From an uncultured Bilophila sp. (GTDB lineage Bacteria > Desulfobacterota > Desulfovibrionia > Desulfovibrionales > Desulfovibrionaceae), in the NCBI GenBank assembly GCA_910585945.1, contig CAJUHZ010000017.1, positions 1 to 49,395 on the forward strand: DNA of 49,395 nt. The letters are read 5' to 3'. Below the pieces are notes generated by a model. That model ran no database searches. It saw only the letters and a program-made list of their open reading frames with translations, and had not been told where the DNA came from. A program made the translations under genes and the position numbers. Positions 1 to 8,614 of this stretch are shown here, one piece after another (position 1 is the stretch's first letter; each line of letters begins with the position of its first letter).

Positions 1-77
1 GAGTTCCCCTTTCCTGGCAAGGGCCTACTGTCAGATCAAGTCGAGACTACCTCAAATCATGCACTGTCTCCGCTCCC

Positions 78-1295
78 TCAAGGCAAATATTTTTGTAGCT
101 TTTCCTCATAATAAATCGATAGTTGAGCTATTATTTGCGGCCATTCTTTTACTTTCATGGTCCAGTGTTTTTCAGCTTCCTGGACAGCCAGATACAAAAT
201 CTTGAAAATGGATGCCTCCGTCGGAAATACGTTTTTGCCTTTGATTGTTTTCCGTACCCGGCTATTCAGACTCTCTATCGGATTGGTAGTGTAAATCAGA
301 CGTCGTATTTCATCGGGATATCGGAAAAATGTCGACAATTCAGCCCAATTACGCTTCCATGAAGACACTACTTGTGGATATCTCTTCCCCCATTCATTTT
401 CAAAACTATCAAACGCCAGCAGCGCCGCCTCTTCTGTTGGAGCAGTGTAAATTGAACGCAGACTTTGGGCAGCAGGTTTTCTGTCTTTCCACGACATTTG
501 TGACAACGAGTTCCGTATCTGATGGACAATACATCTTTGCACGTCAGAATCTGGATACGCAGCGCGGATGGCTTCAGGAAAGCCTGTAAGGCCATCCACC
601 GCGAATATCAAAATATCATTGACGCCGCGATTTTTCAATTCATTGAGAATGCCAAGCCAGACTTTTGAGGATTCATTTTGGCTAAGCCATATCCCGATGC
701 ATTCCTTTTCACCCGTTATTGTAATGCCGATCATCATGTGCGCGGCAACATTCCTTACCCGGCCATCCATGCGCATTTTGAGGAATAGCGCATCCATGAA
801 AATTATGGAATAGATCGGTTTCAAAGGTCGGTTTTGCCATTCGGAGGCACTTTCAATAACCGCGTTTGTTATGCGGCTGATGCTTTCCGCGGAAATTTCA
901 TAGTTGTAAATATCTTTTATGTGATCCTGAATATCTCTGGTACTCATTCCTTTGGAATACATGGACAAAATCAGGTCTTCAAAGCCGTCAAAGTGCTTTT
1001 GGCGCTTTTTTACTATTTGCGGCAAAAATTCGGCATTGCGATCACGCGGGACATCAAGCTCAATCGGTCCAAATTTGGAGGAGACTTCCTTTTTGGTAAA
1101 ACCATTGCGCCGGTTGCCGTTGTCAGCTTCAGGAGATTTGTTTTTCTCATAGCCGAGAAAGCCCGTAAGCTCGGTCTTCATGGCCGTTTCGACCACATTC
1201 TTGATTATGCCCCGCAAAACTGCGTTCAGGGAATCAGAGTCGGTTATTTCGCCAGACATTACCATTTTGGCGATTTCGTCTTTGTTGATGAGCAT
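78..1295 (-). CDS. IS256-family (Mutator-type) transposase
   Basis: A DDE transposase that catalyses movement of its own insertion sequence. At 405 residues it has the usual length for IS256-family enzymes. The acidic triad is visible as D168 (FMDALFLKMR), D234 (FAVDGLTGFPEAI) and E341 (YTTNPIESLNSRVRK). The family's C-x2-H motif (CIVHQIRN) lies between the second D and the E, and the N-terminal half is the expected DNA-binding region. The start ATG is preceded by a strong ribosome site (AAAGGAGG) four bases away. The frame is intact, so the enzyme may be active. Base composition is more AT-rich than the neighbouring housekeeping genes, fitting a mobile origin. The gene lies against the 3' end of the integrase at 1329-2645. 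Confidence 0.95.
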   Translation of the reverse strand: MLINKDEIAKMVMSGEITDSDSLNAVLRGIIKNVVETAMKTELTGFLGYEKNKSPEADNGNRRNGFTKKEVSSKFGPIELDVPRDRNAEFLPQIVKKRQKHFDGFEDLILSMYSKGMSTRDIQDHIKDIYNYEISAESISRITNAVIESASEWQNRPLKPIYSIIFMDALFLKMRMDGRVRNVAAHMMIGITITGEKECIGIWLSQNESSKVWLGILNELKNRGVNDILIFAVDGLTGFPEAIRAAYPDSDVQRCIVHQIRNSLSQMSWKDRKPAAQSLRSIYTAPTEEAALLAFDSFENEWGKRYPQVVSSWKRNWAELSTFFRYPDEIRRLIYTTNPIESLNSRVRKTIKGKNVFPTEASIFKILYLAVQEAEKHWTMKVKEWPQIIAQLSIYYEEKLQKYLP

Positions 1296-1343
1296 GCTAC
1301 CTCCTTTATCTTTTTTCTTATCGGAGGTTTACACAGATTTTGT
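78..1343 (-). mobile_element. IS256-family insertion sequence, right end visible
   Basis: The element carries the transposase gene. Its transposase-proximal end lies at about 1327-1343, where the minus strand reads AAAATCTGTGTAAACC, the kind of TCTGTGTAAA terminal motif found in IS256-family inverted repeats. I could not find the matching inverted repeat in bases 1-77, so the other end is diverged, deleted, or outside the window. Exact boundaries are uncertain. Confidence 0.6.
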
Positions 1344-2645
1344 TATAGGCTCCGTGATTTGGGCGCGCTCCTCTATCTTCCCGATGGCGACATCTGTGTT
1401 CATCGCTCTGAAAACGTCTTCCGGTTTGATGATGTGTTTTTCCACTCCGGCACTGTCAGATGTGAATCGCAGACCGTCGAGATAGTCAGCGTACTCCTGA
1501 ACCATGCGCCGCCGTTCAGGCAGATACTCGGCATAGTTGTACGCGGCGCGGACGCCGTTGCGTTCGCAGTGGGCAAGCTGACGCTCTATCCAGTCCGAGT
1601 TATAGCCAAGCTCGTTCAGAAGCGTGGACGCCATTGACCGGAATCCATGAAAGGTATGTTCGCCGGTGGCACAGCCAATCTGACGCAGGACACGCAGCGG
1701 GCCGCCCCTGTACATGGGGCCGTCGTTTCCCGCACGGCTGCCCGGAAAGACAAATCGTCCCCCGCCGCTTTTCTCGTACAACTCATGGAAAATCGCCAGG
1801 GCCTGATGCGAGAGCGGCACGATATGGATTTGCCTCATCTTCATCCGTTCCGCCGGAATACGCCATTCCGCCGTCTCAAGATTGACTTCCGCCCACTCCG
1901 CGCGGATCAGCTCATTGCCCCGGACGAACACCAGAGGAGCAAGGCGCAGGGCGCGGGAGATGAAAAAGTTCCCCTCATAGGCGTAAATGTTGCGCAGCAG
2001 TTCACCCACTGCGGCGGGGTCGGTAATGGCCGCATGGTGGCCGTTGGCGGCAGGGGCGAGAGCGCCGCGCAAATCGGCGGCAATGTCGTGTTCCGCCCTT
2101 CCGGTAACAACGGCATAGCGAAATATCCGCCCGGTATCACGCAATGCCTTGTGGGCAATGGTCAGCGCGTCCCGTTCCTCCACCCGACGGAGAACGGTCA
2201 GCAACTCCCTTGACGTGATGGCGTTGATGGGGCGCTTGCCCACATAGGGGAAGAGGTTTTCCTCCAGGATACGGATGACCGTTTTCCGGTATGAAGGAAC
2301 CCACTTTGGCGAATATTTGGCGTACCATTCCCGCGCCACATCCTCAAAGGAATTGCGGGCCGCTTCAGCCGCCGCTTCTCTGGCCTGCCGCCGTGCCTGG
2401 CTGGGGTCAATATGCTCCCGCAGCAGCTTCTTGGCGTCTTCCCGTTTTTCCCGCGCTTCGCGCAGGCTCACGGACGGATACGGCCCAAGGGAAATAAGCT
2501 TCTGTCTGCCCGCGAAGCGGTACGCCAGCCGCCATGACTTTTTGCCCGTAGGCGTGACATAGAGGAACAGCCCCCCGCCGTCCGAGTGCTTCTGCACCTT
2601 GCCGTTGGCCGTGACATGCCGTATGAATGTATCGCTCAGCTTCAT
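1329..2645 (-). CDS. P4-type tyrosine recombinase / integrase, 3' end altered by IS insertion
   Basis: A site-specific recombinase of the kind that inserts genomic islands. Residues 1-90 form the arm-type DNA-binding domain (SDGGGLFLYVTPTGKKSWRL, then SLGPYPSVSLREAREKREDA). Residues 100-200 are the core-binding domain and 215-385 the catalytic domain. Catalytic residues are R242 (FVRGNELIRAEW), K269, H333-x2-R336 (HTFHGFRSMAS), H359 (QLAHCERNGV) and a tyrosine in AYNYAEYLPERR, probably Y369. All are present, so the enzyme may work. It is about 40 residues longer than many relatives. The last codons (ITKSV and the stop) are read from the terminal repeat of the adjacent IS256 element, so the original C-terminus has been replaced. 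No tRNA gene is visible next to it. Confidence 0.9.
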   Translation of the reverse strand: MKLSDTFIRHVTANGKVQKHSDGGGLFLYVTPTGKKSWRLAYRFAGRQKLISLGPYPSVSLREAREKREDAKKLLREHIDPSQARRQAREAAAEAARNSFEDVAREWYAKYSPKWVPSYRKTVIRILEENLFPYVGKRPINAITSRELLTVLRRVEERDALTIAHKALRDTGRIFRYAVVTGRAEHDIAADLRGALAPAANGHHAAITDPAAVGELLRNIYAYEGNFFISRALRLAPLVFVRGNELIRAEWAEVNLETAEWRIPAERMKMRQIHIVPLSHQALAIFHELYEKSGGGRFVFPGSRAGNDGPMYRGGPLRVLRQIGCATGEHTFHGFRSMASTLLNELGYNSDWIERQLAHCERNGVRAAYNYAEYLPERRRMVQEYADYLDGLRFTSDSAGVEKHIIKPEDVFRAMNTDVAIGKIEERAQITEPITKSV

Positions 2646-3034
2646 CCATCCACCTCCACAGTGGTGTTTTTGGTACGGTTGGACTGACTGCTACCAGCAT
2701 ATTTCTGAAAAATCCTTCTACCACAATGGATTACAGGAAATATGCGGGTAGCGGGAGGGATCACCCCTCCCGGTTTCCCAGGGCCGGGGGTTGCACTGTC
2801 CGGCCTTGGGAAACGCCGTCATCGACAGCCCCGATCTACCAAAAGACTACCAGCATGCCTACCAACGGATTTTCCGGATTCAGGGGGATTTTGGTGGATG
2901 ACATGAGGCAAATATATCCAGATAACATACTGAAATTACGTAGTAACTGGACATATTTGGATTTACTGAAACGACTTGAGTAACTTCAAGCGCAAAATGC
3001 TCTCACGAGGGCCTGACCCTGCGAAGAGCCTTCG
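2646..3034. other. Intergenic region with a long stem-loop
   Basis: No gene is supported here. A near-perfect inverted repeat lies at 2774-2813 (arm TTTCCCAGGGCCGG, 12-base loop, arm CCGGCCTTGGGAAA), with a smaller hairpin (GGGAGGG...CCCTCCC) just before it at about 2754-2771. The location upstream of an integrase would suit a recombination or regulatory site, but this is inference. At 2985-3012 there is a degenerate copy of repeat family 3 (see 20586-20678). Confidence 0.5.
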
Positions 3035-3126
3035 CCAGGAAACGTGGTTTCCGGTTCAGTCACGGCACTTTTCGCGCGCCGGACCGGCGTCTGGCGTCAG
3101 GTCATTTCATGGGAATCATGATTTCT
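3035..3126 (+). repeat. Dispersed intergenic repeat family 1, copy A
   Basis: About 90 bp. It starts with GCCAGGAAACGTGGTTTCCGG, then TTCAGTCACGGCACTTTTCGC (left half of the first hairpin), and ends with GTCATTTCATGGGAATCATGA. The same order of blocks is found at 33430-33517, inverted at 20469-20573, and partly at 29527-29563. This copy lies at the 3' end of the deacetylase gene. Confidence 0.75.
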
Positions 3127-5899
3127 AAAACGCTTCAAGATCGGCGGGCGTCAGCGTTGAGCCGTGCTGGCGCAGATGGCGCAACGGCACTATCTGGATG
3201 CTTGTATCGCGCGTGGCGCACCATTGCCGCAGGGCGGTCAGCGTTTCGGGGTGAGGGTGGCCGATGGCCACGGCCTGCCCGTCTTTCCGGGCCACGGCTT
3301 CGGCCGCGCGCAGTTCCTCCAGGACGGATTTGACCGTGCGGGGGCCGTCGTCAAGAAAGATGTTGCGACGGTAGGCGGGCAGTCCGCGGCGCAAGGCTGT
3401 TTCGTAAAAAACGGTGTTCGCGTGGGTGACGCTGTCCAGAGTGAAAAGCCCGGCCTCGGCCGCCACGTCGCAGACGATGGCGCAGAAGTCCGGATTTTGG
3501 GTGAAGCGGGACCCCATGTGGTTGTTCAGGCCGGAGGCGAAGGGAACCAGCTTCAGGTTTTCGGCCAGAATTTCGCGGATGCGATCCGGCGGCGTGTGGA
3601 GCGTGATCGCGCCCGGTCCGGCATTCACATAGGGCGCCTGAACGGGTTCCATGGGCTGGTGAATCAGCACCTCGCGCCCGGCGGCATGGGCGGTGCGCGC
3701 CGTTTCCGCCGCGTAGCGGCTCCGCGGCCAGATCGCCACCGTCACGGGCACGTCGAGATCAAGCAGTTCGTCTATAGCCTTTGGGTTGGCTCCCATATCG
3801 TCAATCACCACGGTCAGGCGCGGGCCGTCTTCCAGGGGCGGGAGCAGAAATTCGTCGCCCACCACCTCAAGCCGCAAGTCGTGAGTCGGCAGCCCGTCAA
3901 CCGAGAGAACCAGTCTGTTCCAGGCCGGGCGCGAAAGCGCCGCCCGTTCCGACCAGACTTCAAGCGTGCCGGCCAGAAGGCCGGCGAATGAGACGGCCGT
4001 GTCGCCCTGTTCCAGCTTCGGCAAATAGATTTTCATGCGCTGGAACGGGCGGCGGTGCTCGCCTTCTCCTCTGTTTTCCCTGCCGAGGAGGAAAATCCGG
4101 CCTTCTTCCAGACGCAGTCTGGCCACGGTCTGCAAGAGGGCGAAATCGATCTGCTTGACCACGTCGGCCACGGGGGCGTCGGCATTTTCCGGGTAGGGCA
4201 GAGCGTTGCGGATGATGCTTTCGCGCACTTCGGCCACCGCATCGGGCGGAACAAGCGGGCCGGGGCGGCCGTACCCGATGCGCGGCGCGGGGCGGGCGGC
4301 AAGTTCCGCCCATTGCCGCAAATTGTCGGCCGAAGGCGGCGGCGCGGGCAGATCAAGCCAGGAGATCATGCGTCTCCATTCCATCACTTCCCGCCGGGAA
4401 GGCGGCGGGGGAGCAAGCCGCAGCGGCGCGGGAAGCGCGGAGATCACGCGCCACTGACGCACATCTTCCGCCGAGGGGGGCGGCGGCGCAAGCGTGAAGG
4501 GCGCGGGCAGCGCGCTCATGATCCGCCACTGGCGCACGTCTTCCCCGGAAGGCGGCAGGGGGGCGAAGGCCGTGAACGGCGGCACGGCCGCCATGACGCG
4601 CCATTGACGGATATCCTCGCCCGAGGGAAGCCGGGGAACAAGGTCCAGGGGGGCCGGCACACGCAGGAGGGCGCGCCATTGGCGCACTTCCGCGGCCAGG
4701 GGTGGAGGCGGGGTGATCCTGAGGGGAGCGGGCAGACTTGCCATGAGCCGCCACTGGCGCACATCGGCGGGCGAGGGAGGCAGAGGAGCGCATGCCGTCA
4801 CCGAAGGCAGCGTCGCCAGGGCACGCCATTGGCTGATGTCTTCCGCCGAGGGAAGTCGGGGCGCGATCTCAAGGGGGGCCGGCACACGCAGGAGGGCGCG
4901 CCATTGGCGCAATTCCGCCCCAACGGGCGGAAGCGGCGTGAGCGTGAGGGGCGCGGGCAGCGTGATCATGGCCCGCCACTGGCCTTCGTCTTCCCCGGTT
5001 GGGGAACGCGGCCCGGCCGCCTGCTCGTTTGCGGACGGATGCGGGAGGGGCAAAGGTCTGGGCTGGAGCACGGCCTGAGGCACGGTCAGCGCCGCCCGCA
5101 TTCCCAGGCGGCGAAGATGGGCCGCCGCAAAGGGCAGGGGCGGCATGTCGCCGGACGGCAGATCCGCGAGCAGTTCGCCCCATTCGTCCGCCGGCCATGC
5201 CTGAGCGGAGTTCTGGTCCGGGGGGATCGCTTCGGCCCGATCCATTTCCGACTGGTCCATTTCCGACAGATCCGGCCCGTCCCGATCCGCGACGGGCGTT
5301 TCCTCCATCCTGTCTTCCGGGGACCTGTCTTCCGAGGGACTGTCCTCCGGCGCGGGGCCGGCGAGCGTGCCGCTTTGTTCCGGGGCGGCATCCTCGCCGT
5401 GTCTGGATCGCTCGTATTCCAGCCTTTGCCGCTCCAGGGCGGCTTTCACTTCGGGAGAGGGAGTGAGAAGCTCGGCAAGCCATGCGTGCAGTCGGGCGGG
5501 AAGCGCCGCGGCATGTTCCTCCAGGTTGTGCGAGCCTGCCGTTACGGCATGGGCGGAGTTGCGCACGGCGTCCGTTGCGAGGACGGCGGCGGCGACGCCG
5601 ACACGGGCAAGCGCATTTTCCACGGCATCGGAACCGGCCGTGACGGCTCCGGCGGATTCGTACACGGTCTGCGTGGCCGCGTGAGCCGCTTCGTCCAGTC
5701 GGGCGGATGCCGTTTCCGTTGCCGTGTATGCGGCGCGGACGGCCAGGCGAACCGTATATACGGTTCCAAGCAGGCTGGCCGCAAGCAACGCGGCCAGAGC
5801 CGATCCTGTCAGCGTTCGGCCGGTATGGGGATAAGGCCGGGGCAGGCGTATGCCGCGTTCCGCCAGATATCCCCGGATTGCGGGAAACCATTCGGCCAT
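3125..5899 (-). CDS. Divergent polysaccharide deacetylase (YibQ/DUF610-like) with internal 25-residue repeats
   Basis: A 924-residue envelope protein, far longer than typical family members of about 250-450 residues. Residues about 28-50 form a membrane anchor, followed by an Ala-rich stretch to about 135 and an acidic Pro/Ser/Glu-rich linker (135-290). Residues about 305-540 hold a tandem array of about ten units around the motif RQWRxMxxLPAPLxLxPxPP. The C-terminal 230 residues (about 690-910) are the deacetylase-like domain: VVIDDMGAN, PVTVAIWPRS, VLIHQPMEP, GLNNHMGSRFT, TLDSVTH and GHPHPETL. It follows the C-terminal processing protease gene by 46 bases on the same strand, a pairing common in proteobacteria (ctp then yibQ, often with envC), which suggests a role in cell-envelope or division-related peptidoglycan work. 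Substrate unknown. The start is uncertain because no clear ribosome site precedes it. Confidence 0.85.
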   Translation of the reverse strand: MAEWFPAIRGYLAERGIRLPRPYPHTGRTLTGSALAALLAASLLGTVYTVRLAVRAAYTATETASARLDEAAHAATQTVYESAGAVTAGSDAVENALARVGVAAAVLATDAVRNSAHAVTAGSHNLEEHAAALPARLHAWLAELLTPSPEVKAALERQRLEYERSRHGEDAAPEQSGTLAGPAPEDSPSEDRSPEDRMEETPVADRDGPDLSEMDQSEMDRAEAIPPDQNSAQAWPADEWGELLADLPSGDMPPLPFAAAHLRRLGMRAALTVPQAVLQPRPLPLPHPSANEQAAGPRSPTGEDEGQWRAMITLPAPLTLTPLPPVGAELRQWRALLRVPAPLEIAPRLPSAEDISQWRALATLPSVTACAPLPPSPADVRQWRLMASLPAPLRITPPPPLAAEVRQWRALLRVPAPLDLVPRLPSGEDIRQWRVMAAVPPFTAFAPLPPSGEDVRQWRIMSALPAPFTLAPPPPSAEDVRQWRVISALPAPLRLAPPPPSRREVMEWRRMISWLDLPAPPPSADNLRQWAELAARPAPRIGYGRPGPLVPPDAVAEVRESIIRNALPYPENADAPVADVVKQIDFALLQTVARLRLEEGRIFLLGRENRGEGEHRRPFQRMKIYLPKLEQGDTAVSFAGLLAGTLEVWSERAALSRPAWNRLVLSVDGLPTHDLRLEVVGDEFLLPPLEDGPRLTVVIDDMGANPKAIDELLDLDVPVTVAIWPRSRYAAETARTAHAAGREVLIHQPMEPVQAPYVNAGPGAITLHTPPDRIREILAENLKLVPFASGLNNHMGSRFTQNPDFCAIVCDVAAEAGLFTLDSVTHANTVFYETALRRGLPAYRRNIFLDDGPRTVKSVLEELRAAEAVARKDGQAVAIGHPHPETLTALRQWCATRDTSIQIVPLRHLRQHGSTLTPADLEAF
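4280..4985 (-). repeat. 75-bp in-frame tandem repeat array in the deacetylase gene
   Basis: Eight well-kept 25-codon units and two degenerate ones, each starting near (R/S)QWR and containing (L/V)PAPL and PxLPSxEDV. Units 2 and 5 are nearly identical at DNA level (GGCCGGCACACGCAGGAGGG occurs near 4650 and again near 4876), about 225 bp apart, so a three-unit block has been duplicated. The array stays in frame throughout. Confidence 0.85.
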
Positions 5900-5945
5900 G
5901 CTGTCACGTTGTGCGGCGCGGCAGATCCGTCAAAGTCGGGATGTC

Positions 5946-7253
5946 CTACTGGATAGTCCGGATTTTCGGCAGACTTTTGACGAATTGCAGAGCCATGCGC
6001 AACTGGTTGTCGCGTTCCAGAAATTCCTTGGCTTCGGGCAGGGGGCCGTTCTGTTCGGCAGCGGCCTTGTTTTTTCCCTTGCCCTTTTCCCCATTGTCGA
6101 GATGCCGGCTCAGATCCTGCTCGCGCAACATGCGCAGGGAACTTGCGGGCTTGCCGTCCCTGGGCGCTTCAAAGGGAACCTCCAGATCCGGCACGATGCC
6201 TTCCGCCTGGATGGATCGGCCCGAGGGGGTGTAGTAGAGTGCTACCGTCAGCTTGAGGCCCGAACCGTCGGGCAGGGGGATGACGTTCTGGACAGACCCC
6301 TTGCCAAAGGTCTTTTCGCCAAGGATCAGCGCCCGCTTCCTGTCCCCCAGCGCGCCGGCGACAATTTCCGACGCCGAGGCCGATCCGCCGTTGACAAGCA
6401 CCACCAGCGGCGCGTTCACGTCAGTAGCCTGCTCCCTGGCCGAGAATTTCTTGCTTGCGTCCGCCACCTTGCCGCGCATGGACACGATATCCCCATCCTT
6501 CAGGAAGACGTCGGCCACGCTCACGGCCTGATCCAGCAGTCCGCCGGGGTTGTTGCGCAGATCAAGGATGATACCCTTGATCGGGCGGCGCGAGGCCGCG
6601 GCCTGCAGGGCGTCCAGAAGTTCCTGGGTGGTGCGTTCGCTGAAACGGGTCAGGCGGATCCAGTAATAATCGGGTTCAAGTTCGCGCGATTTGACGCTGA
6701 CAAGGGGGATGGCGTCGCGCTTCATGCGAACGTCCACGGGAGCCTTGGCGTCGCGGTGCAGGATGGTGAGGCTCACTTCAGACCCCTTGGCCCCGCGAAT
6801 GCGGGAGACGGCTTCCTGCAGCGTCATTTCCTGGGTAGGCTGGCCGTCCACGGCCAGGATGTAGTCTCCGGGCTTCAGGCCGGCCTTGTCCGCCGGGGTA
6901 TCCTCAATGGGCGTCACCACCGCAAGCTGGTTGTTTTCCAGCGTGATTTCGATGCCGATGCCGTAGAACTCGCCTGTCGTGGTTTCCTGCATTTCCTTGT
7001 ATTCATCGCGGGAGAGCAGGGTGGAGTGGGGGTCGAGTTCCTGCAGCATTCCCTTGAGCGCGCCGTCGACCAGTTCCTTGCGCGTCGTTTCTTTCACATA
7101 GCTGCGTTCCACAATATCCAGCACATGGCTGAAACGCTTGAGCGCCTCGAAACGGCCGGCGTCTTCCTCCCCCGCGCACCGGGCGACAGGGGCGACAAGC
7201 AGAAAGAAAAGCGACATGAGGCAGAGGGCGAACGCCCGTGAGGAGTGATGCAT
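5946..7253 (-). CDS. ctpA: C-terminal processing protease, S41 family
   Basis: A periplasmic or membrane-attached serine protease that trims or degrades proteins from their C-termini. The chosen ATG begins a clear signal peptide (MHHSSRAFALCLMSLFFLLV, cleaved near ARCAGEE) and has GGAGG seven bases upstream; an earlier in-frame ATG at 7307 lacks both. Domains in order: an N-terminal helical region (FSHVLDIVERSYV, LDPHSTLL), a PDZ domain (GEFYGIGIEI to LTILHRD), and the S41 peptidase core with RPIKGIILDLRNNPGGLL, the nucleophile serine in GGSASASEIVAGAL, and the lysine in GEKTFGKGSVQ. The last about 60 residues are Lys/Gln-rich. It is the upstream gene of a likely two-gene operon with the deacetylase. 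Confidence 0.95.
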   Translation of the reverse strand: MHHSSRAFALCLMSLFFLLVAPVARCAGEEDAGRFEALKRFSHVLDIVERSYVKETTRKELVDGALKGMLQELDPHSTLLSRDEYKEMQETTTGEFYGIGIEITLENNQLAVVTPIEDTPADKAGLKPGDYILAVDGQPTQEMTLQEAVSRIRGAKGSEVSLTILHRDAKAPVDVRMKRDAIPLVSVKSRELEPDYYWIRLTRFSERTTQELLDALQAAASRRPIKGIILDLRNNPGGLLDQAVSVADVFLKDGDIVSMRGKVADASKKFSAREQATDVNAPLVVLVNGGSASASEIVAGALGDRKRALILGEKTFGKGSVQNVIPLPDGSGLKLTVALYYTPSGRSIQAEGIVPDLEVPFEAPRDGKPASSLRMLREQDLSRHLDNGEKGKGKNKAAAEQNGPLPEAKEFLERDNQLRMALQFVKSLPKIRTIQ

Positions 7254-7377
7254 GATGACGCCTCCGAGAACATGGAGAATTTGGGGAAGATAGCCATATT
7301 CCCCCAAAAACGCAATGAGTGCTCCAGCGGTGCGGCGGGGAAGGGGCGATGGAACGCGCGGCCTCGCAACGAAAACA

Positions 7378-7411
7378 GCCGGCTTTCCCCGAACGTGCGG
7401 GAAAAGCCGGC
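7378..7411 (-). terminator. Intrinsic terminator downstream of phaC
   Basis: A near-perfect hairpin, GCCGGCTTTCCCCG / CGGGAAAAGCCGGC with a 6-base loop, followed on the minus strand by TGTTTTCGTT. It lies between the 3' end of phaC and the start of the protease gene and would end the phaEC transcript. Confidence 0.75.
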
Positions 7412-7514
7412 GGCAAGATTCAGCACTGCTGGCGAGCGCGTTTGCCCGTGTGTCCTCATCCCCGGCGGAGCGGGAGATCAGGAGGCGGGGCGCACGCTCT
7501 CCGGCGTCTGAACG

Positions 7515-8594
7515 CTATTTGCTTTTGCTGGCCAGCCACTGGCCGATCTGCGGGGCGATTTCCTTCTGGCTGCGCGAGCTGACGTACATGCCGATATGGC
7601 CCACGGGGAAGGAAGTGAAGGTCTTGTCCTGGCTTCCCACGGCGTCAAGCAGCGGCTTGCTGGCGGAGAGCGGCACAAGGTGATCGTATTCCGCGCAGAT
7701 GGCGAAGAGCGGGCAGGTGAGGTTCTTCAGATCGACGCGCTTGCCGCCGAGTTCAAGTTCGCCCTTGATCAGCTTGTTGTCCTTGTACAGGTCGTTGATG
7801 AACTGACGAAGGGTTTCGCCCTCCTGTCCCGGAGAGTCGAAGATCCATTTTTCCATGCGGAGGAAGTTCGTGAGGAACTCCGGATCTTCGATCTGCTTGT
7901 TGGTGGCAAGGCCGATGTATTTGTCGAGGCTCAGCGAGAAGGGCTTGAGCAGCAGGTAGGCCACGTTCATGACGTCGCCGGGCACCACGCCGTAGGCGTC
8001 CACCAGGGCGTCGCCGTCCATGGACTTGCTCCAGGCGAACAGCAGGGCGTCGTTGGGGCTGAAGTCGATGGGCGTGACCATGGTGACCAGGGCGTTGACC
8101 TTGTCCTGGTGCAGGGCCGTGTAGATCGTGGAGAACGTGCCGCCCTGGCAGACGCCGAGCAGGTTGATCTTGTCATGCCCCGTGGTCTTGCGGATGTAGT
8201 CGACGCAGGCGTCCATATACCAGTTGATATGGTCGTCCATGGTCATGAACTTGTCTTCCGCGGTGGGGTATCCCCAGTCAATGATGTACACGTCAAGCCC
8301 GGCTTCAAGGAACGCCTTGATCACCGAGCGGTCGGGCTGGATGTCCATCATGTACTGCTTGTTCACCAGGGCGTAGGTGATCATCAGGGGGACGGAAACC
8401 TTTTTCGCCTTGCTGGGGACCGGCTTGTAGTGATAAAGCTTCATCTTCCCGATGGAAAGGACTTCGTCCTTGTCCAGAAGGTCGGATTTGATTTCGTTCC
8501 GCGGCATATTCATGAGGGCCTTGACGCCCTTCAGAATATTGGACTGAAACTCTATCGTTTCCTGCATGGTCTTTTCATAGGGGACAGTCATCAT
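7515..8594 (-). CDS. phaC: Class III poly(3-hydroxyalkanoate) synthase subunit PhaC
   Basis: The catalytic subunit polymerising hydroxyacyl-CoA into PHA storage polymer. An alpha/beta hydrolase of 359 residues, the normal class III length. The lipase-like box GVCQGG has its nucleophile cysteine at C149. The catalytic aspartate is in CAEYDHLVP and the histidine in VGHIGMYVSS. The gene follows phaE by 20 bases and forms a two-gene unit with it. Two consecutive ATG codons make the start ambiguous by one codon; an AAAGGA box lies about 13 bases upstream. No phaA, phaB or phaJ is in the window, so monomer supply is encoded elsewhere. Confidence 0.95.
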   Translation of the reverse strand: MMTVPYEKTMQETIEFQSNILKGVKALMNMPRNEIKSDLLDKDEVLSIGKMKLYHYKPVPSKAKKVSVPLMITYALVNKQYMMDIQPDRSVIKAFLEAGLDVYIIDWGYPTAEDKFMTMDDHINWYMDACVDYIRKTTGHDKINLLGVCQGGTFSTIYTALHQDKVNALVTMVTPIDFSPNDALLFAWSKSMDGDALVDAYGVVPGDVMNVAYLLLKPFSLSLDKYIGLATNKQIEDPEFLTNFLRMEKWIFDSPGQEGETLRQFINDLYKDNKLIKGELELGGKRVDLKNLTCPLFAICAEYDHLVPLSASKPLLDAVGSQDKTFTSFPVGHIGMYVSSRSQKEIAPQIGQWLASKSK

Positions 8595-8614
8595 GGTGCG
8601 TATCTATCCTTTCT

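Noticed and set aside
1..77. The left inverted repeat of the IS256 element
   Set aside because: I could not find a TCTGTGTAAA-like terminus in these bases, so the left boundary is not called.
2627..2983. A 118-codon + strand frame upstream of the integrase
   Set aside because: It overlaps the integrase start, has no ribosome site, and is built from hairpin sequence.
4280..4985. The regular 75-bp repeat as a possible CRISPR array
   Set aside because: Repeats are contiguous, diverged, in frame and without unique spacers; no cas genes are present.
4055..5956. A 633-codon + strand frame opposite the deacetylase gene
   Set aside because: Its internal repeats are only the reverse reading of the RQWR array; Gly/Arg-rich with no protein features.
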